Source of the DNA: Clostridia bacterium
GTDB lineage: Bacteria; Bacillota; Clostridia; Oscillospirales; CAG-272
Reading direction: 5' to 3'
NCBI GenBank assembly: GCA_017407375.1
Contig: JAFQWT010000126.1
Coordinates: 1-10,405, forward strand
DNA: 10,405 bases
How positions within the stretch are numbered: position 1 is the first letter of the stretch; every line of letters begins with the position of its first letter. Position numbers and translations under genes: made by a program. The notes under the pieces were generated by a model. The model worked only from the letters and a program-made list of their open reading frames with translations. It was not told where the DNA came from and did no database searches. Of the stretch, positions 1 to 6,564 are shown piece by piece.

Positions 1-1424
1 AAGCGCAGGGTGCCCATGGTAACGTTGAGGTTAAAGCGCGACTTAAGCTTGGAGGCAAACACGTCAAGGTGGATATCGCCAAGACCGTACAGCACCAGCT
101 GGCGCGTTACGGGGTCGTTGACAAAGCGGACGGTCATATCCTCGGAAAGGAGACGGCCAATGCTGGTGGAGAGCTTATCCTCCTCTCCCTTGGCCGCCGC
201 CACCGAGCGCCCGTAATACGCACGGGGGAAGACCACGGGGGCATAGGCAAATGCCTCGGCACGGGTGGTGAGGGTATCGTTCGTATTGGTATTTGAAAGC
301 TTGGTGATAACGCCGATATCGCCGCAGGCAAGACCGTCGGCATCGACCTGCTTTTTCCCGTAGGGAACGAGGATGCGGCCAAATTTCTCATCCACGCCCG
401 TGGCGGTGTTGTGAAGCACCATATCCTTGGAAAGCGTCCCCTCCATCACGCGGAAGAAGGACATCTTACCGACAAAGGGATCCGCGATCGTCTTAAAGAC
501 GAGGAGCGAGGTCTCGGGGCTCTCACGGTCGATGGGGAGCGTTGAGGGCTCACCGTTCTTCGTGATCTTTTCTTCCCCGCGGATCGTCGGACGGGGGAAG
601 GAGGCCACAATGGTATTAAGGAGCGACTTCACGCCCCACAGCTTAATGGCGGCCCCGCAGAATACGGGAATGATCTCGTTGTGGATGATGCCCTCATGCA
701 CCGCCTCCTCAAGCTCCGCCTGCGTGATCTCCTCGCCGCCAAAGTACTTCTCCATCAGCTCCTCGCTGGTGGTAGCGGCGGCCTCGACCAGCTTTTCACG
801 GTATTCCGCGGCCACGGCGGCAAACTGCTCAGGGATCGGGGAGCTTTCCACCTCACCCGTGTGGGAGTTGAAGATATAGACCTGCATATCCATGAGGTAG
901 AGGAAGCCCGTGACTTGATCACCGTCAATGCACGGAATAAGGATCGGGCAAAGCTTGTTGCCGTATTTCTCGGTCAGCTTATCGTACGCCTTTTTGAAGC
1001 GCGCCTCTCCGTCATCAAAGCGGTTGATGAAGAAGGCCTTGGGAATACCGGCCTCCGTGGTATATTTCCAGGCAAGGTCGGTGCCCACCTCGGGGCCGGC
1101 CTTGCCGTCCACCACGATGATTGCGCTGTCGGCCACGCGGACGCACTGGCGGACCTCACCCTCAAAGTCAAAATAGCCCGGGGTGTCGAGAATATTGATC
1201 TTTACGTCGCGGTACTCCAGCGGCACCACAGAAGCGGAGAGAGAAAAGCCCCTTTTGATCTCCTCGGGATCGTAATCACAAACCGTATTGCCGTCAGGGA
1301 TCTTACCAAGGCGGTCGGTGGCGTGGGTCAGGAACAGCATGGCCTCAGCAAGCGAGGTCTTACCCGAGCCGCTATGACCGAGAAGACAGACGTTACGGAG
1401 CATTTTGGTAGGATACATTTGCAT
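1..1424 (-). CDS. EF-G-like translation factor GTPase (FusA2/EF-G2 type), 3' end outside window
   Basis: The visible 474 residues are the N-terminal two thirds of an elongation factor G paralogue (full EF-G is about 690 residues); the rest lies beyond the left edge. Residues 16-23 are the P-loop GHSGSGKT, 80-83 the DTPG of G3, 134-137 NRFD in place of the usual NKxD of G4, and 256-259 CGAA resembles the G5 loop. The switch I stretch reads KRGFSLS instead of the RGITI of classical EF-G. The GHSGSGKT loop and KRGFS stretch are typical of the EF-G-like paralogue group, whose role is poorly defined, and not of the main translocase FusA or of TetM proteins. The start ATG at 1424 has AAAGGAG about nine bases upstream; a second ATG two codons later (1418) is less well placed. 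It has its own promoter, separate from the radical SAM gene upstream. Family call is firm; exact role is not. Confidence 0.9.
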   Translation of the reverse strand, partial: MQMYPTKMLRNVCLLGHSGSGKTSLAEAMLFLTHATDRLGKIPDGNTVCDYDPEEIKRGFSLSASVVPLEYRDVKINILDTPGYFDFEGEVRQCVRVADSAIIVVDGKAGPEVGTDLAWKYTTEAGIPKAFFINRFDDGEARFKKAYDKLTEKYGNKLCPILIPCIDGDQVTGFLYLMDMQVYIFNSHTGEVESSPIPEQFAAVAAEYREKLVEAAATTSEELMEKYFGGEEITQAELEEAVHEGIIHNEIIPVFCGAAIKLWGVKSLLNTIVASFPRPTIRGEEKITKNGEPSTLPIDRESPETSLLVFKTIADPFVGKMSFFRVMEGTLSKDMVLHNTATGVDEKFGRILVPYGKKQVDADGLACGDIGVITKLSNTNTNDTLTTRAEAFAYAPVVFPRAYYGRSVAAAKGEEDKLSTSIGRLLSEDMTVRFVNDPVTRQLVLYGLGDIHLDVFASKLKSRFNLNVTMGTLR

Positions 1425-1489
1425 TTTCGGAGTCTCCTTTTCTGATAACGAAACTATCGCCGAACGGTAAATATTCGGTTTACAGTTTA

Positions 1490-1518
1490 ATTATACACGA
1501 AAATGGCGACCAATGCAA
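1490..1518 (-). promoter_or_regulatory. Putative sigma-A promoter of the EF-G-like gene
   Basis: Read leftward, a perfect TATAAT lies at 1495-1490 with TTGCAT at 1518-1513 and a 17-base spacer, giving a predicted start near 1483 and a leader of about 59 bases. The dyad CAATG-N9-CATTG (1511-1529) overlaps the -35 box and could be chance in this AT-rich gap. No GC-rich terminator is visible between the end of the radical SAM gene (1579) and this promoter, so some readthrough from upstream is possible. Confidence 0.55.
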
Positions 1519-1578
1519 TTATTTCATTGTGAAAAACTCTTAATAAATGTAGAAATGTTTTTTATGTTTTTGTGCATT

Positions 1579-2541
1579 TTAAACATTATTTTTCCATTTT
1601 TCCCCTTGAAAGCTCCCCCGGCGCGCCATTTCGGCGTCGATCGCATTCAGGACCGAGCGCTTGTCGGTGCTCCATAGAGGCGCCAGCAGGGTGCGCTTAT
1701 CCCCGTCCCCTGTGACTCTGGCAATGACGGTCGCGGGAGGCAAAAGCTCTATCTCATCCGCCACGGTCGCCACGTAATCCTCCTTGGTCATGGGGATATA
1801 GTCTCCCCGCTCGTAAAGGTCGGCCATGGCGGTCCCACGGAGGACGTGCAAGAGGTGCAGCTTGACCTCATCAAAGCGGAGGTTGGCCACGGCGCGGGTG
1901 CTTTCCAGCATCATGGCGTGGTCCTCGCCCGGTAGACCGTTGATCAGGTGTACAGCGGCGCGCGCCTTGGGAACGTGACGGCGGAGGCGCTCGTAGCCAC
2001 GGCAAAAATCAAGAAAGGTATGCCCGCGGTGAATACGCTCGGCGGTCACGTCGTGCGCGCTTTGAAGTCCAAGCTCCACGGTAAGATCGATCTCCTCCGA
2101 GACCGCGCGGAGCAGTGCCAGGACGTCGTCCCCAAGGCAGTCGGCCCGTGTGGCAATGTGAAGCGCCACAGCACCGGGGAGGGCCATGGCCTCCCGATAC
2201 ACGCGGGAAAGCACCTCGACCGGTGCGTAGGTGTTGGTGTGCGCCTGCAGGTAAGGGATGTAAAAGTCGGCGCGCCACTTCTTGGAAAGAAGCTCCTTCT
2301 GATGCTCGTACTGCTCCCTGATGCCGTGGCTCGCGTAGGTGAAATCGCCACTGCCGTGCAGGGAGCAGAAAATACACCCGCCGTATCCGCAGCGCCCGTC
2401 CCTGTTGGGACAGGTAAAGCCGCCGTCCAGGGAGATCTTGACGCACTTCCCCCCGTAACGGCGGCGCAAATAATAATCGTACGTATGGTACCGCTTGTTC
2501 GTATCGCTATACGGAAAGCGGCCTACCTGCTCCCCCTTCAT
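1579..2541 (-). CDS. TIGR01212-family radical SAM protein (YtqA/YhcC-like)
   Basis: This 320-residue protein is full length for the TIGR01212 radical SAM family (B. subtilis YtqA, E. coli YhcC). The start of the family is recognisable as YxxYLRxRYGGKCxKISLDGGFTCPNRDG. The probable [4Fe-4S] cysteines are C44, C56 and C59, in a CPNRDG...GGCIFC arrangement (C-x11-C-x2-C), which is the wider spacing of this family and not the canonical CX3CX2C. Later signatures are LQAHTNTYAP (about 99-108), ELGLQSAHD (about 176-184) and INGLPGED (about 218-225). From memory, YtqA has been linked to wobble-uridine modification of tRNA (MnmL); no partner methyltransferase gene is in this window. Its ATG overlaps the radA stop codon as ATGA and it has no good ribosome binding site of its own, so it is probably translated by coupling to radA. 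The family is sure; the substrate is not shown by the sequence. Confidence 0.93.
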   Translation of the reverse strand: MKGEQVGRFPYSDTNKRYHTYDYYLRRRYGGKCVKISLDGGFTCPNRDGRCGYGGCIFCSLHGSGDFTYASHGIREQYEHQKELLSKKWRADFYIPYLQAHTNTYAPVEVLSRVYREAMALPGAVALHIATRADCLGDDVLALLRAVSEEIDLTVELGLQSAHDVTAERIHRGHTFLDFCRGYERLRRHVPKARAAVHLINGLPGEDHAMMLESTRAVANLRFDEVKLHLLHVLRGTAMADLYERGDYIPMTKEDYVATVADEIELLPPATVIARVTGDGDKRTLLAPLWSTDKRSVLNAIDAEMARRGSFQGEKWKNNV

Positions 2542-3902
2542 TTCTTAAGAAGATAGGAGAGGACCTCGGAGATATGGGCAATGGGCGCAAGCTTGACTCC
2601 CTCAGGCACCGAGATCCCCGCAGGAAGCGAGCGCTTCGGTAAAAGGATGGTACGGAAGCCGAGGCGCACCGCCTCATTGACGCGGGCATCCGCCCGTGTC
2701 ACGGAGCGCACCTCACCCGAAAGGCCGATCTCGCCAAACGCCACAAGGTCCGAAGGGACGGGGCGGTCAAGAAGGCCCGAGATAAGCGCCGTGGCGACCG
2801 AAAGGTCAGCGGCCGGCTCATCAAGGCGGAGGCCACCCGCGATATTCAGGTAGACGTCGCTTGTGGAAAAGCGCAGGCAAAGCCGCTTCTCCAGCACGGC
2901 AAGGAGGAGACACATCCGGTTGTAGTCAAAGCCGTCCGCCGTGCGGCGGGGCGCGGGAAACACGGTGGGAGACACCAGCGCTTGGATCTCGGTGATGAGG
3001 GGGCGGCTCCCCTCCATCACACAGCCGATACAATTGCCACCCGCACCCTCGTTGCGCTCACCGAGAAGGATCTCTGAGGGGTTGGGGACCTCCCGCAGGC
3101 CCTTGTCGGTCATATCGAAAACGCCGATCTCGTTGGTGGAGCCGTAGCGGTTCTTCATCGCTCTGACGATGCGGTAGGTCTGCTGCTTGTCCCCCTCAAA
3201 ATAAAGGACGGCATCGACCATATGCTCAAGAATCTTCGGGCCGGAGATACCGCCCTCCTTATTCACGTGGCCGACAAGGAAGACGGCCGTGCCGCTCTCC
3301 TTGGCCAGGGCAATAAAGGCGGCGGCACACTCACGCACCTGGGCAATGCTCCCCGCGGCCGAGCGCGAGCGGCTGCTGTAGACCGTTTGGATCGAGTCCA
3401 CGATGAGGATGTCGGGCGCCACCTTGGCCACGGCCGTCAGCACGGCGTCAAGGTCGGTCTCACTGACAAGATACAGCCCCTCGCCCGCCGCACCGAGGCG
3501 TGAGGCACGGAGCTTGATCTGCCCGCGCGATTCCTCCCCCGAGACGTACAGCACCGTCTTGTCGCGGCTAAGGGCATCGGAGATCTGCAAAAGGAGGGTG
3601 GATTTTCCGATCCCCGGCTCCCCCGACAGAAGAATGACCGAGCCGCTGACAAGCCCGCCGCCCAAGACGCGGTCAAGCTCGCCCGTCCCCGTTTTTGTCC
3701 GCAGGTAGGCGGGCGACTCGATCTCCGAGAGCTTTTTGACCTCCACCGGCTTTGCGGGGGCATGGGGGGCGCGGTCCGTGGGGGCGGGAGCGGCGGGCGC
3801 CTCCTCCTCCATGGTATTCCAAAGACCGCAGTCAGGGCACCTCCCCACCCAGTTGGAGACGGTGCATCCGCACTCGCGGCACACAAAGATCGCTTTTGGC
3901 AT
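2538..3902 (-). CDS. radA: DNA repair protein RadA (Sms)
   Basis: RadA is a RecA-like ATPase and DNA helicase that promotes branch migration of recombination intermediates in DNA repair. With the ATG at 3902 it has 454 residues, the usual length. In order: a C4 zinc finger with C8, C11, C22 and C25; an Ala/Pro-rich linker (about 35-53); Walker A GEPGIGKST at 94-102; Walker B ILIVDS at 165-170; the RadA-specific KNRYG at 250-254; and a C-terminal Lon-protease-like domain containing IAGGLRLDEPAADL. The frame is open further upstream, but the extension lacks family character and would overlap the amidase gene. An in-frame GTG two codons earlier (3908) has better spacing (nine bases) from AAGGGG than the ATG has, so the protein may begin two residues earlier. 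That Shine-Dalgarno lies in the last codons of the amidase gene, which suggests coupled translation. All key motifs are intact. Confidence 0.97.
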   Translation of the reverse strand: MPKAIFVCRECGCTVSNWVGRCPDCGLWNTMEEEAPAAPAPTDRAPHAPAKPVEVKKLSEIESPAYLRTKTGTGELDRVLGGGLVSGSVILLSGEPGIGKSTLLLQISDALSRDKTVLYVSGEESRGQIKLRASRLGAAGEGLYLVSETDLDAVLTAVAKVAPDILIVDSIQTVYSSRSRSAAGSIAQVRECAAAFIALAKESGTAVFLVGHVNKEGGISGPKILEHMVDAVLYFEGDKQQTYRIVRAMKNRYGSTNEIGVFDMTDKGLREVPNPSEILLGERNEGAGGNCIGCVMEGSRPLITEIQALVSPTVFPAPRRTADGFDYNRMCLLLAVLEKRLCLRFSTSDVYLNIAGGLRLDEPAADLSVATALISGLLDRPVPSDLVAFGEIGLSGEVRSVTRADARVNEAVRLGFRTILLPKRSLPAGISVPEGVKLAPIAHISEVLSYLLKK

Positions 3903-3913
3903 TTTCACGGCAG

Positions 3914-4657
3914 TTATCCCCTTGTTGCTTCTATATACTCCATAATACCACAAAAAATCGAAAAGCACAATTGGCTCTGATAATCTTTTTCGGAAAGTCG
4001 TTCACATTCCGCGGGGTTGGAGAGAAAGCCACACTCGACCAGCACCGCCCGTCCGACAGCGTTCTCAAGCAGATAGATGGAGGAGGAAGCGGCATGGATC
4101 CTCCTTGTGTTTTCGGGCTGAAGCCCCTCCCTGACCGCCGTTTGGATCGCCTCCGCCAGGGCGGCACTCCCCTCGGTCCCCGCATAATACACCTGAAGCC
4201 CCGAATACCGCGGCGAGGAAAAGGTGTTCATGTGGATACTGACAAATAAGGCCTCGGGATGCTCCTTGGCGACCGCCAAGCGGTTTTTGAGATCGTATTC
4301 CTTACGGTGGCCCTTCACGTTCTCCTCCTCACGGTATAGGAGACGGTCCTCCTCCCGCGTCAGGATGACGGCCACGCCCTTCTCCCGCAAAAGCGCGGCG
4401 ACCCCCTGCGCTACGGCAAGGTTAAGGTCCTTCTCCAGGGCGCCGTTCACCCCCACGGCCCCGCCATCCTCCCCGCCGTGGCCCGCATCCAGGATCACAA
4501 CGGGCACTGTCGTCGCTGCCGCCGATACCGGAGCTACCGCCGCCAGCGCGCGGGAAAGCGCGATCGGCACGAGCCCGAGGCACAAAAAGGCAAGAAAACA
4601 CAAAAGGACGCGCGCAACGGGGAGGAGCGGGCGTCCTTTTTTCTTAAATACTTTCAT
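3914..4657 (-). CDS. N-acetylmuramoyl-L-alanine amidase, Amidase_3 family, CwlD-like
   Basis: A zinc amidase that cuts the bond between N-acetylmuramic acid and the L-alanine of the peptide stem. From the ATG at 4657 it has 247 residues. Residues 3-9 are basic and about 11-48 form a signal peptide or N-terminal membrane anchor, so it acts outside the membrane. The Amidase_3 domain fills the rest: DAGHGGEDGGA with zinc ligand H60, E75 in ALEKDLN, H142 in VSIHMN, and catalytic E208 in VECGFLSN. There is no SPOR, SH3 or LysM cell wall binding domain; this bare layout and the length resemble B. subtilis CwlD (237 residues), which helps make muramic delta-lactam in the spore cortex. YunB, encoded nearby, fits a spore role, but a vegetative amidase cannot be excluded. 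The ATG is preferred over an in-frame GTG at 4672 because GAGGTGAT sits correctly upstream of it. It appears to be the first gene of an operon with radA and the radical SAM gene. Confidence 0.9.
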   Translation of the reverse strand: MKVFKKKGRPLLPVARVLLCFLAFLCLGLVPIALSRALAAVAPVSAAATTVPVVILDAGHGGEDGGAVGVNGALEKDLNLAVAQGVAALLREKGVAVILTREEDRLLYREEENVKGHRKEYDLKNRLAVAKEHPEALFVSIHMNTFSSPRYSGLQVYYAGTEGSAALAEAIQTAVREGLQPENTRRIHAASSSIYLLENAVGRAVLVECGFLSNPAECERLSEKDYQSQLCFSIFCGIMEYIEATRG

Positions 4658-4686
4658 AGCATCACCTCTCACTCTCAGTTTGCTTC

Positions 4687-4715
4687 ATTATATGAGAGGT
4701 TATGCGATTTGAGAC
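4687..4715 (-). promoter_or_regulatory. Possible promoter of the amidase-radA-radical SAM operon
   Basis: Reading leftward, a perfect TATAAT followed by G lies at 4692-4687, 30 bases before the amidase ATG, with a predicted start near 4680. The hexamer 17 bases upstream (GTCTCA, 4715-4710) is a poor -35 box. The site lies directly behind the stop codon of the membrane protein gene at 4717, and no terminator hairpin is visible between the two genes, so the operon may also receive readthrough. Confidence 0.4.
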
Positions 4716-4716
4716 G

Positions 4717-5304
4717 TTACTGCCGCTTTTGAACGATCGGGTGGCTGACACCGTAGGCATAGCCGCCCCACGCGGCAAGGGGAGCAAAAAGCGGGGTAAC
4801 GGCGTAAGCGATCACGGCGGCAAGGAGACTGTGTGAGAGCGAAAACGCACCGAAAAGGGCCTTCAGAACGCCGACGTACATCGACTGGATCATGGAGGTG
4901 ATAAAGTAGCCGATGCTCCAGATGCCGACACCGCCGCCGCCAACGATCTCCCCTGCAGCATTGATCTCAACACCGATAATAAGGCCAAGCGCCATCAAAA
5001 GCACGAACACGTAGTTGGGGATCGAGGCGACAAGCCCAAGCCAAAGGCCGTGGCATTTATCGTAGGCAAGGCGTCCCCCCGCGATCTTGACGCTGTCCCG
5101 CGTGCCCTCCTCACGCATTGAATAAAACACAAGGAACAGGTAAAGGGCAATGGCCCCGATGCTGGCCACCAGCGTCATTGCCGATTTGTAGGCATCCCCC
5201 ATGGAGGTGGCGGTCAGCGTGGTCACCAGGGCAAAGATCATCACGCCCAGCTGGTTCACAAGGATCCTCACGATCCGATGCAGATTTTCTTTTATGAATC
5301 TCAA
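4717..5304 (-). CDS. Multi-pass membrane protein of unknown function
   Basis: I do not recognise this 195-residue protein. It is strongly hydrophobic, with likely membrane segments near residues 12-34, 44-62, 88-112, 128-152 and 158-184. The charged loop REEGTRDSVKIAGGRLAYDKCHG (about 64-86) lies between the second and third segments, and a glycine run (VGGGGVG, 121-127) precedes the fourth. The C-terminus is short and basic (VQKRQ). The layout is somewhat like small Yip1/DUF-type membrane proteins, but no motif decides this. The best start is the TTG at 5304, with GAGG nine bases upstream; the first ATG in frame (residue 22) would cut into the first membrane segment and has no ribosome binding site. 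It has its own promoter facing the recombinase gene and precedes the amidase operon, so a cell envelope role is possible but unproven. Confidence 0.75.
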   Translation of the reverse strand: MRFIKENLHRIVRILVNQLGVMIFALVTTLTATSMGDAYKSAMTLVASIGAIALYLFLVFYSMREEGTRDSVKIAGGRLAYDKCHGLWLGLVASIPNYVFVLLMALGLIIGVEINAAGEIVGGGGVGIWSIGYFITSMIQSMYVGVLKALFGAFSLSHSLLAAVIAYAVTPLFAPLAAWGGYAYGVSHPIVQKRQ

Positions 5305-5337
5305 TGTTTATGACCTCTTTCGATTATCTTCCCTTTC

Positions 5338-5366
5338 ATCATATCCTTTTTTGCGAAAAAAAGCAA
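5338..5366 (-). promoter_or_regulatory. Putative sigma-A promoter of the membrane protein gene
   Basis: Leftward TTGCTT (5366-5361), a 17-base spacer and TATGAT (5343-5338) predict a start near 5331 and a leader of about 27 bases carrying GAGG before the TTG start. The spacer and -35 region contain the palindrome CTTTTTT-GCGA-AAAAAAG (5346-5363). Confidence 0.5.
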
Positions 5367-5417
5367 TAGCCACATCACAATTTACAAATTATACACTTCT
5401 TCTTTTTGCGGATTTTG

Positions 5418-5423
5418 TATAAT
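5418..5423 (+). promoter_or_regulatory. Possible -10 box of the recombinase gene
   Basis: A perfect TATAAT lies 35 bases before the recombinase ATG, with a predicted start near 5430. No convincing -35 box is seen at 15-18 bases upstream (candidates such as ACTTCT at 5395-5400 are poor). ATTTTGTA occurs twice, at 5412-5419 and 5425-5432, around the box. Together with the leftward promoter at 5338-5366 this makes the 154-base gap a divergent promoter region. Confidence 0.4.
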
Positions 5424-5458
5424 TATTTTGTAATTACGGACAGAAAGGAGTCGGCGCT

Positions 5459-6511
5459 ATGAAGGACAGTCTGCTTCGCTCACGCGATTTTCAGGCGGCC
5501 CCTACCATCGTCAAGGGCTTTATCCGCACAAAGATCGCCATTGAGGGCTGCTCGGAAAAGACAGCCGCCGAATACCTTTTGGACCTGCGCACCTTTTTCC
5601 GCTATCTTCTCGCCAAGGAGCGCGACATCCCGACCGAGGGCGAGGAGTTTGAGTCCATTGATATTTCCAAGGTGGACCTTTCCTTTGTCCTTGGCATCGA
5701 CCGCGAGGCGATCGTGGATTTTCTCACCTACGCCGCCGCCGAACGGGGGAACGAGAAGCCGAGCCGCGCGCGCAAGCTCTCGGCGCTCAAATCCTTTTTC
5801 CGTTACGTCTCCACCATAGACTCACGCTATGCCGATTTTGACCCCGCCAAGAACATCAAGGCCCCCAAGAAGGACAAAACTCTGCCGAAATACCTCACAG
5901 AGGCCGAGAGCATTGCTCTTTTGCAAAGTATTCTTGACGATGAGGACTCCCGCACACGCACGCGCGATTTTGCCATGATCACGCTCTTTCTCAACTGTGG
6001 TATGCGTCTTTCCGAGCTTGTGGGCATCAACCTTTCGGACATTGACCGTGAGCTGCGCTCGCTCCGTGTGTTCGGTAAGGGGGCCAAGGAGCGCATCGTG
6101 TACCTGAACGATGCCTGCCGCGCGGCACTGGGCGAATACCTGACCACGCGGGCCTCACTCACCGCCCTGCCGCAGGATGCCGATGCCCTCTTCCTTTCCA
6201 ACCGTCAAACGCGCATCAGTAACCAAATGGTCCAGCACGTCGTCTATAAGTACCTTGACCGTGCAGGGCTCTCCCAGCGCGGCTTCTCGGTCCATAAGCT
6301 GAGGCACACCGCGGCCACACTGATGTACCAGAGCGGTGCCGTGGACGTCCGCGTGCTTAAGGACATTCTCGGTCACGCCCAGCTCAATACCACCCAGATC
6401 TACACCCACCTCTCCAACCGCAGTATGGAGGAGGCCATGACGAAAAACCCCTTGGCTACCCTCGCCCCGCGGGGGGACGGAGCGCGCCGCGCCCCCGAGG
6501 AAAAGGAATAA
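5459..6511 (+). CDS. Tyrosine recombinase, XerC/XerD type
   Basis: A site-specific recombinase that cuts DNA through a 3'-phosphotyrosine; Xer proteins resolve chromosome dimers at dif. It has an N-terminal SAM-like core-binding domain (about 15-120) and a catalytic domain (about 143-325). The catalytic set is complete: R183 (GMRLSEL), K207 (GKGAKER), H279 and R282 (HKLRHT), H306 (LGHAQ) and nucleophile Y315 (TTQIYTHL). Spacing between R, K and the first H is identical to E. coli XerD (R148, K172, H244). It is 350 residues against about 300 for XerC/D: roughly 35 extra residues lie in the N-terminal domain (acidic stretch near 53-80) and about 16 at the charged C-terminus. AAAGGAG sits eight bases before the ATG. 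It ends at a strong terminator. Housekeeping neighbours and lack of att-like repeats favour a chromosomal Xer over a phage or transposon integrase; XerC versus XerD cannot be decided here. Confidence 0.9.
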   Translation: MKDSLLRSRDFQAAPTIVKGFIRTKIAIEGCSEKTAAEYLLDLRTFFRYLLAKERDIPTEGEEFESIDISKVDLSFVLGIDREAIVDFLTYAAAERGNEKPSRARKLSALKSFFRYVSTIDSRYADFDPAKNIKAPKKDKTLPKYLTEAESIALLQSILDDEDSRTRTRDFAMITLFLNCGMRLSELVGINLSDIDRELRSLRVFGKGAKERIVYLNDACRAALGEYLTTRASLTALPQDADALFLSNRQTRISNQMVQHVVYKYLDRAGLSQRGFSVHKLRHTAATLMYQSGAVDVRVLKDILGHAQLNTTQIYTHLSNRSMEEAMTKNPLATLAPRGDGARRAPEEKE

Positions 6512-6525
6512 AAAAGGAACAAACG

Positions 6526-6564
6526 CCGCCCCCCTGGCATATACTGCCCATGGGGGTGGTTTTT
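6526..6564 (+). terminator. Rho-independent terminator of the recombinase gene, overlapping the yunB start region
   Basis: CCGCCCCC (6526-6533) pairs with GGGGGTGG (6552-6559) with one G-T pair. The inner TGGCA (6535-6539) pairs with TGCCCA (6545-6550) leaving one bulged C, and the loop is TATAC (6540-6544). Five T follow (6560-6564), immediately before the yunB ATG. The 3' arm is also the only Shine-Dalgarno-like sequence of yunB, so a transcript that starts upstream would either stop here or hide that site. Confidence 0.7.
6538..6545 (+). promoter_or_regulatory. Possible sigma-E type -10 element for yunB
   Basis: CATATACT matches the sporulation sigma-E -10 consensus CATACAMT at seven of eight positions. 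It lies across the loop of the terminator hairpin. The -35 region about 14 bases upstream (GAACAAA) is only a weak match. A start near 6552 would leave a leader of about 13 bases that keeps GGGGGTGG but loses the 5' arm of the hairpin. B. subtilis yunB is, from memory, in the sigma-E regulon, which supports the reading; the sequence alone does not prove it. Confidence 0.35.

Noticed and set aside
681..1445. A 254-codon open frame on the plus strand opposite the EF-G-like gene
   Set aside because: The minus strand encodes a clear translational GTPase with an RBS; the plus-strand product matches nothing and would end in the EF-G promoter region.
1948..2556. A 202-codon open frame on the plus strand opposite the radical SAM gene
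   Set aside because: Shadow of a full-length conserved protein; no RBS or domain.
3903..3968. Longer RadA N-terminus
   Set aside because: It would overlap the amidase gene and precede the conserved zinc finger start without an RBS; only the GTG at 3908 remains a reasonable alternative.
5305..5458. dif or att site next to the recombinase gene
   Set aside because: AT-rich palindromes such as AATTTACAAATT exist, but none has two 11-base arms with a 6-8 base centre like dif, and no flanking duplication was found.
5459..6511. Recombinase as part of a mobile element
   Set aside because: Neighbours on both sides are chromosomal genes, composition matches them, and there are no transfer, excision or repeat sequences.
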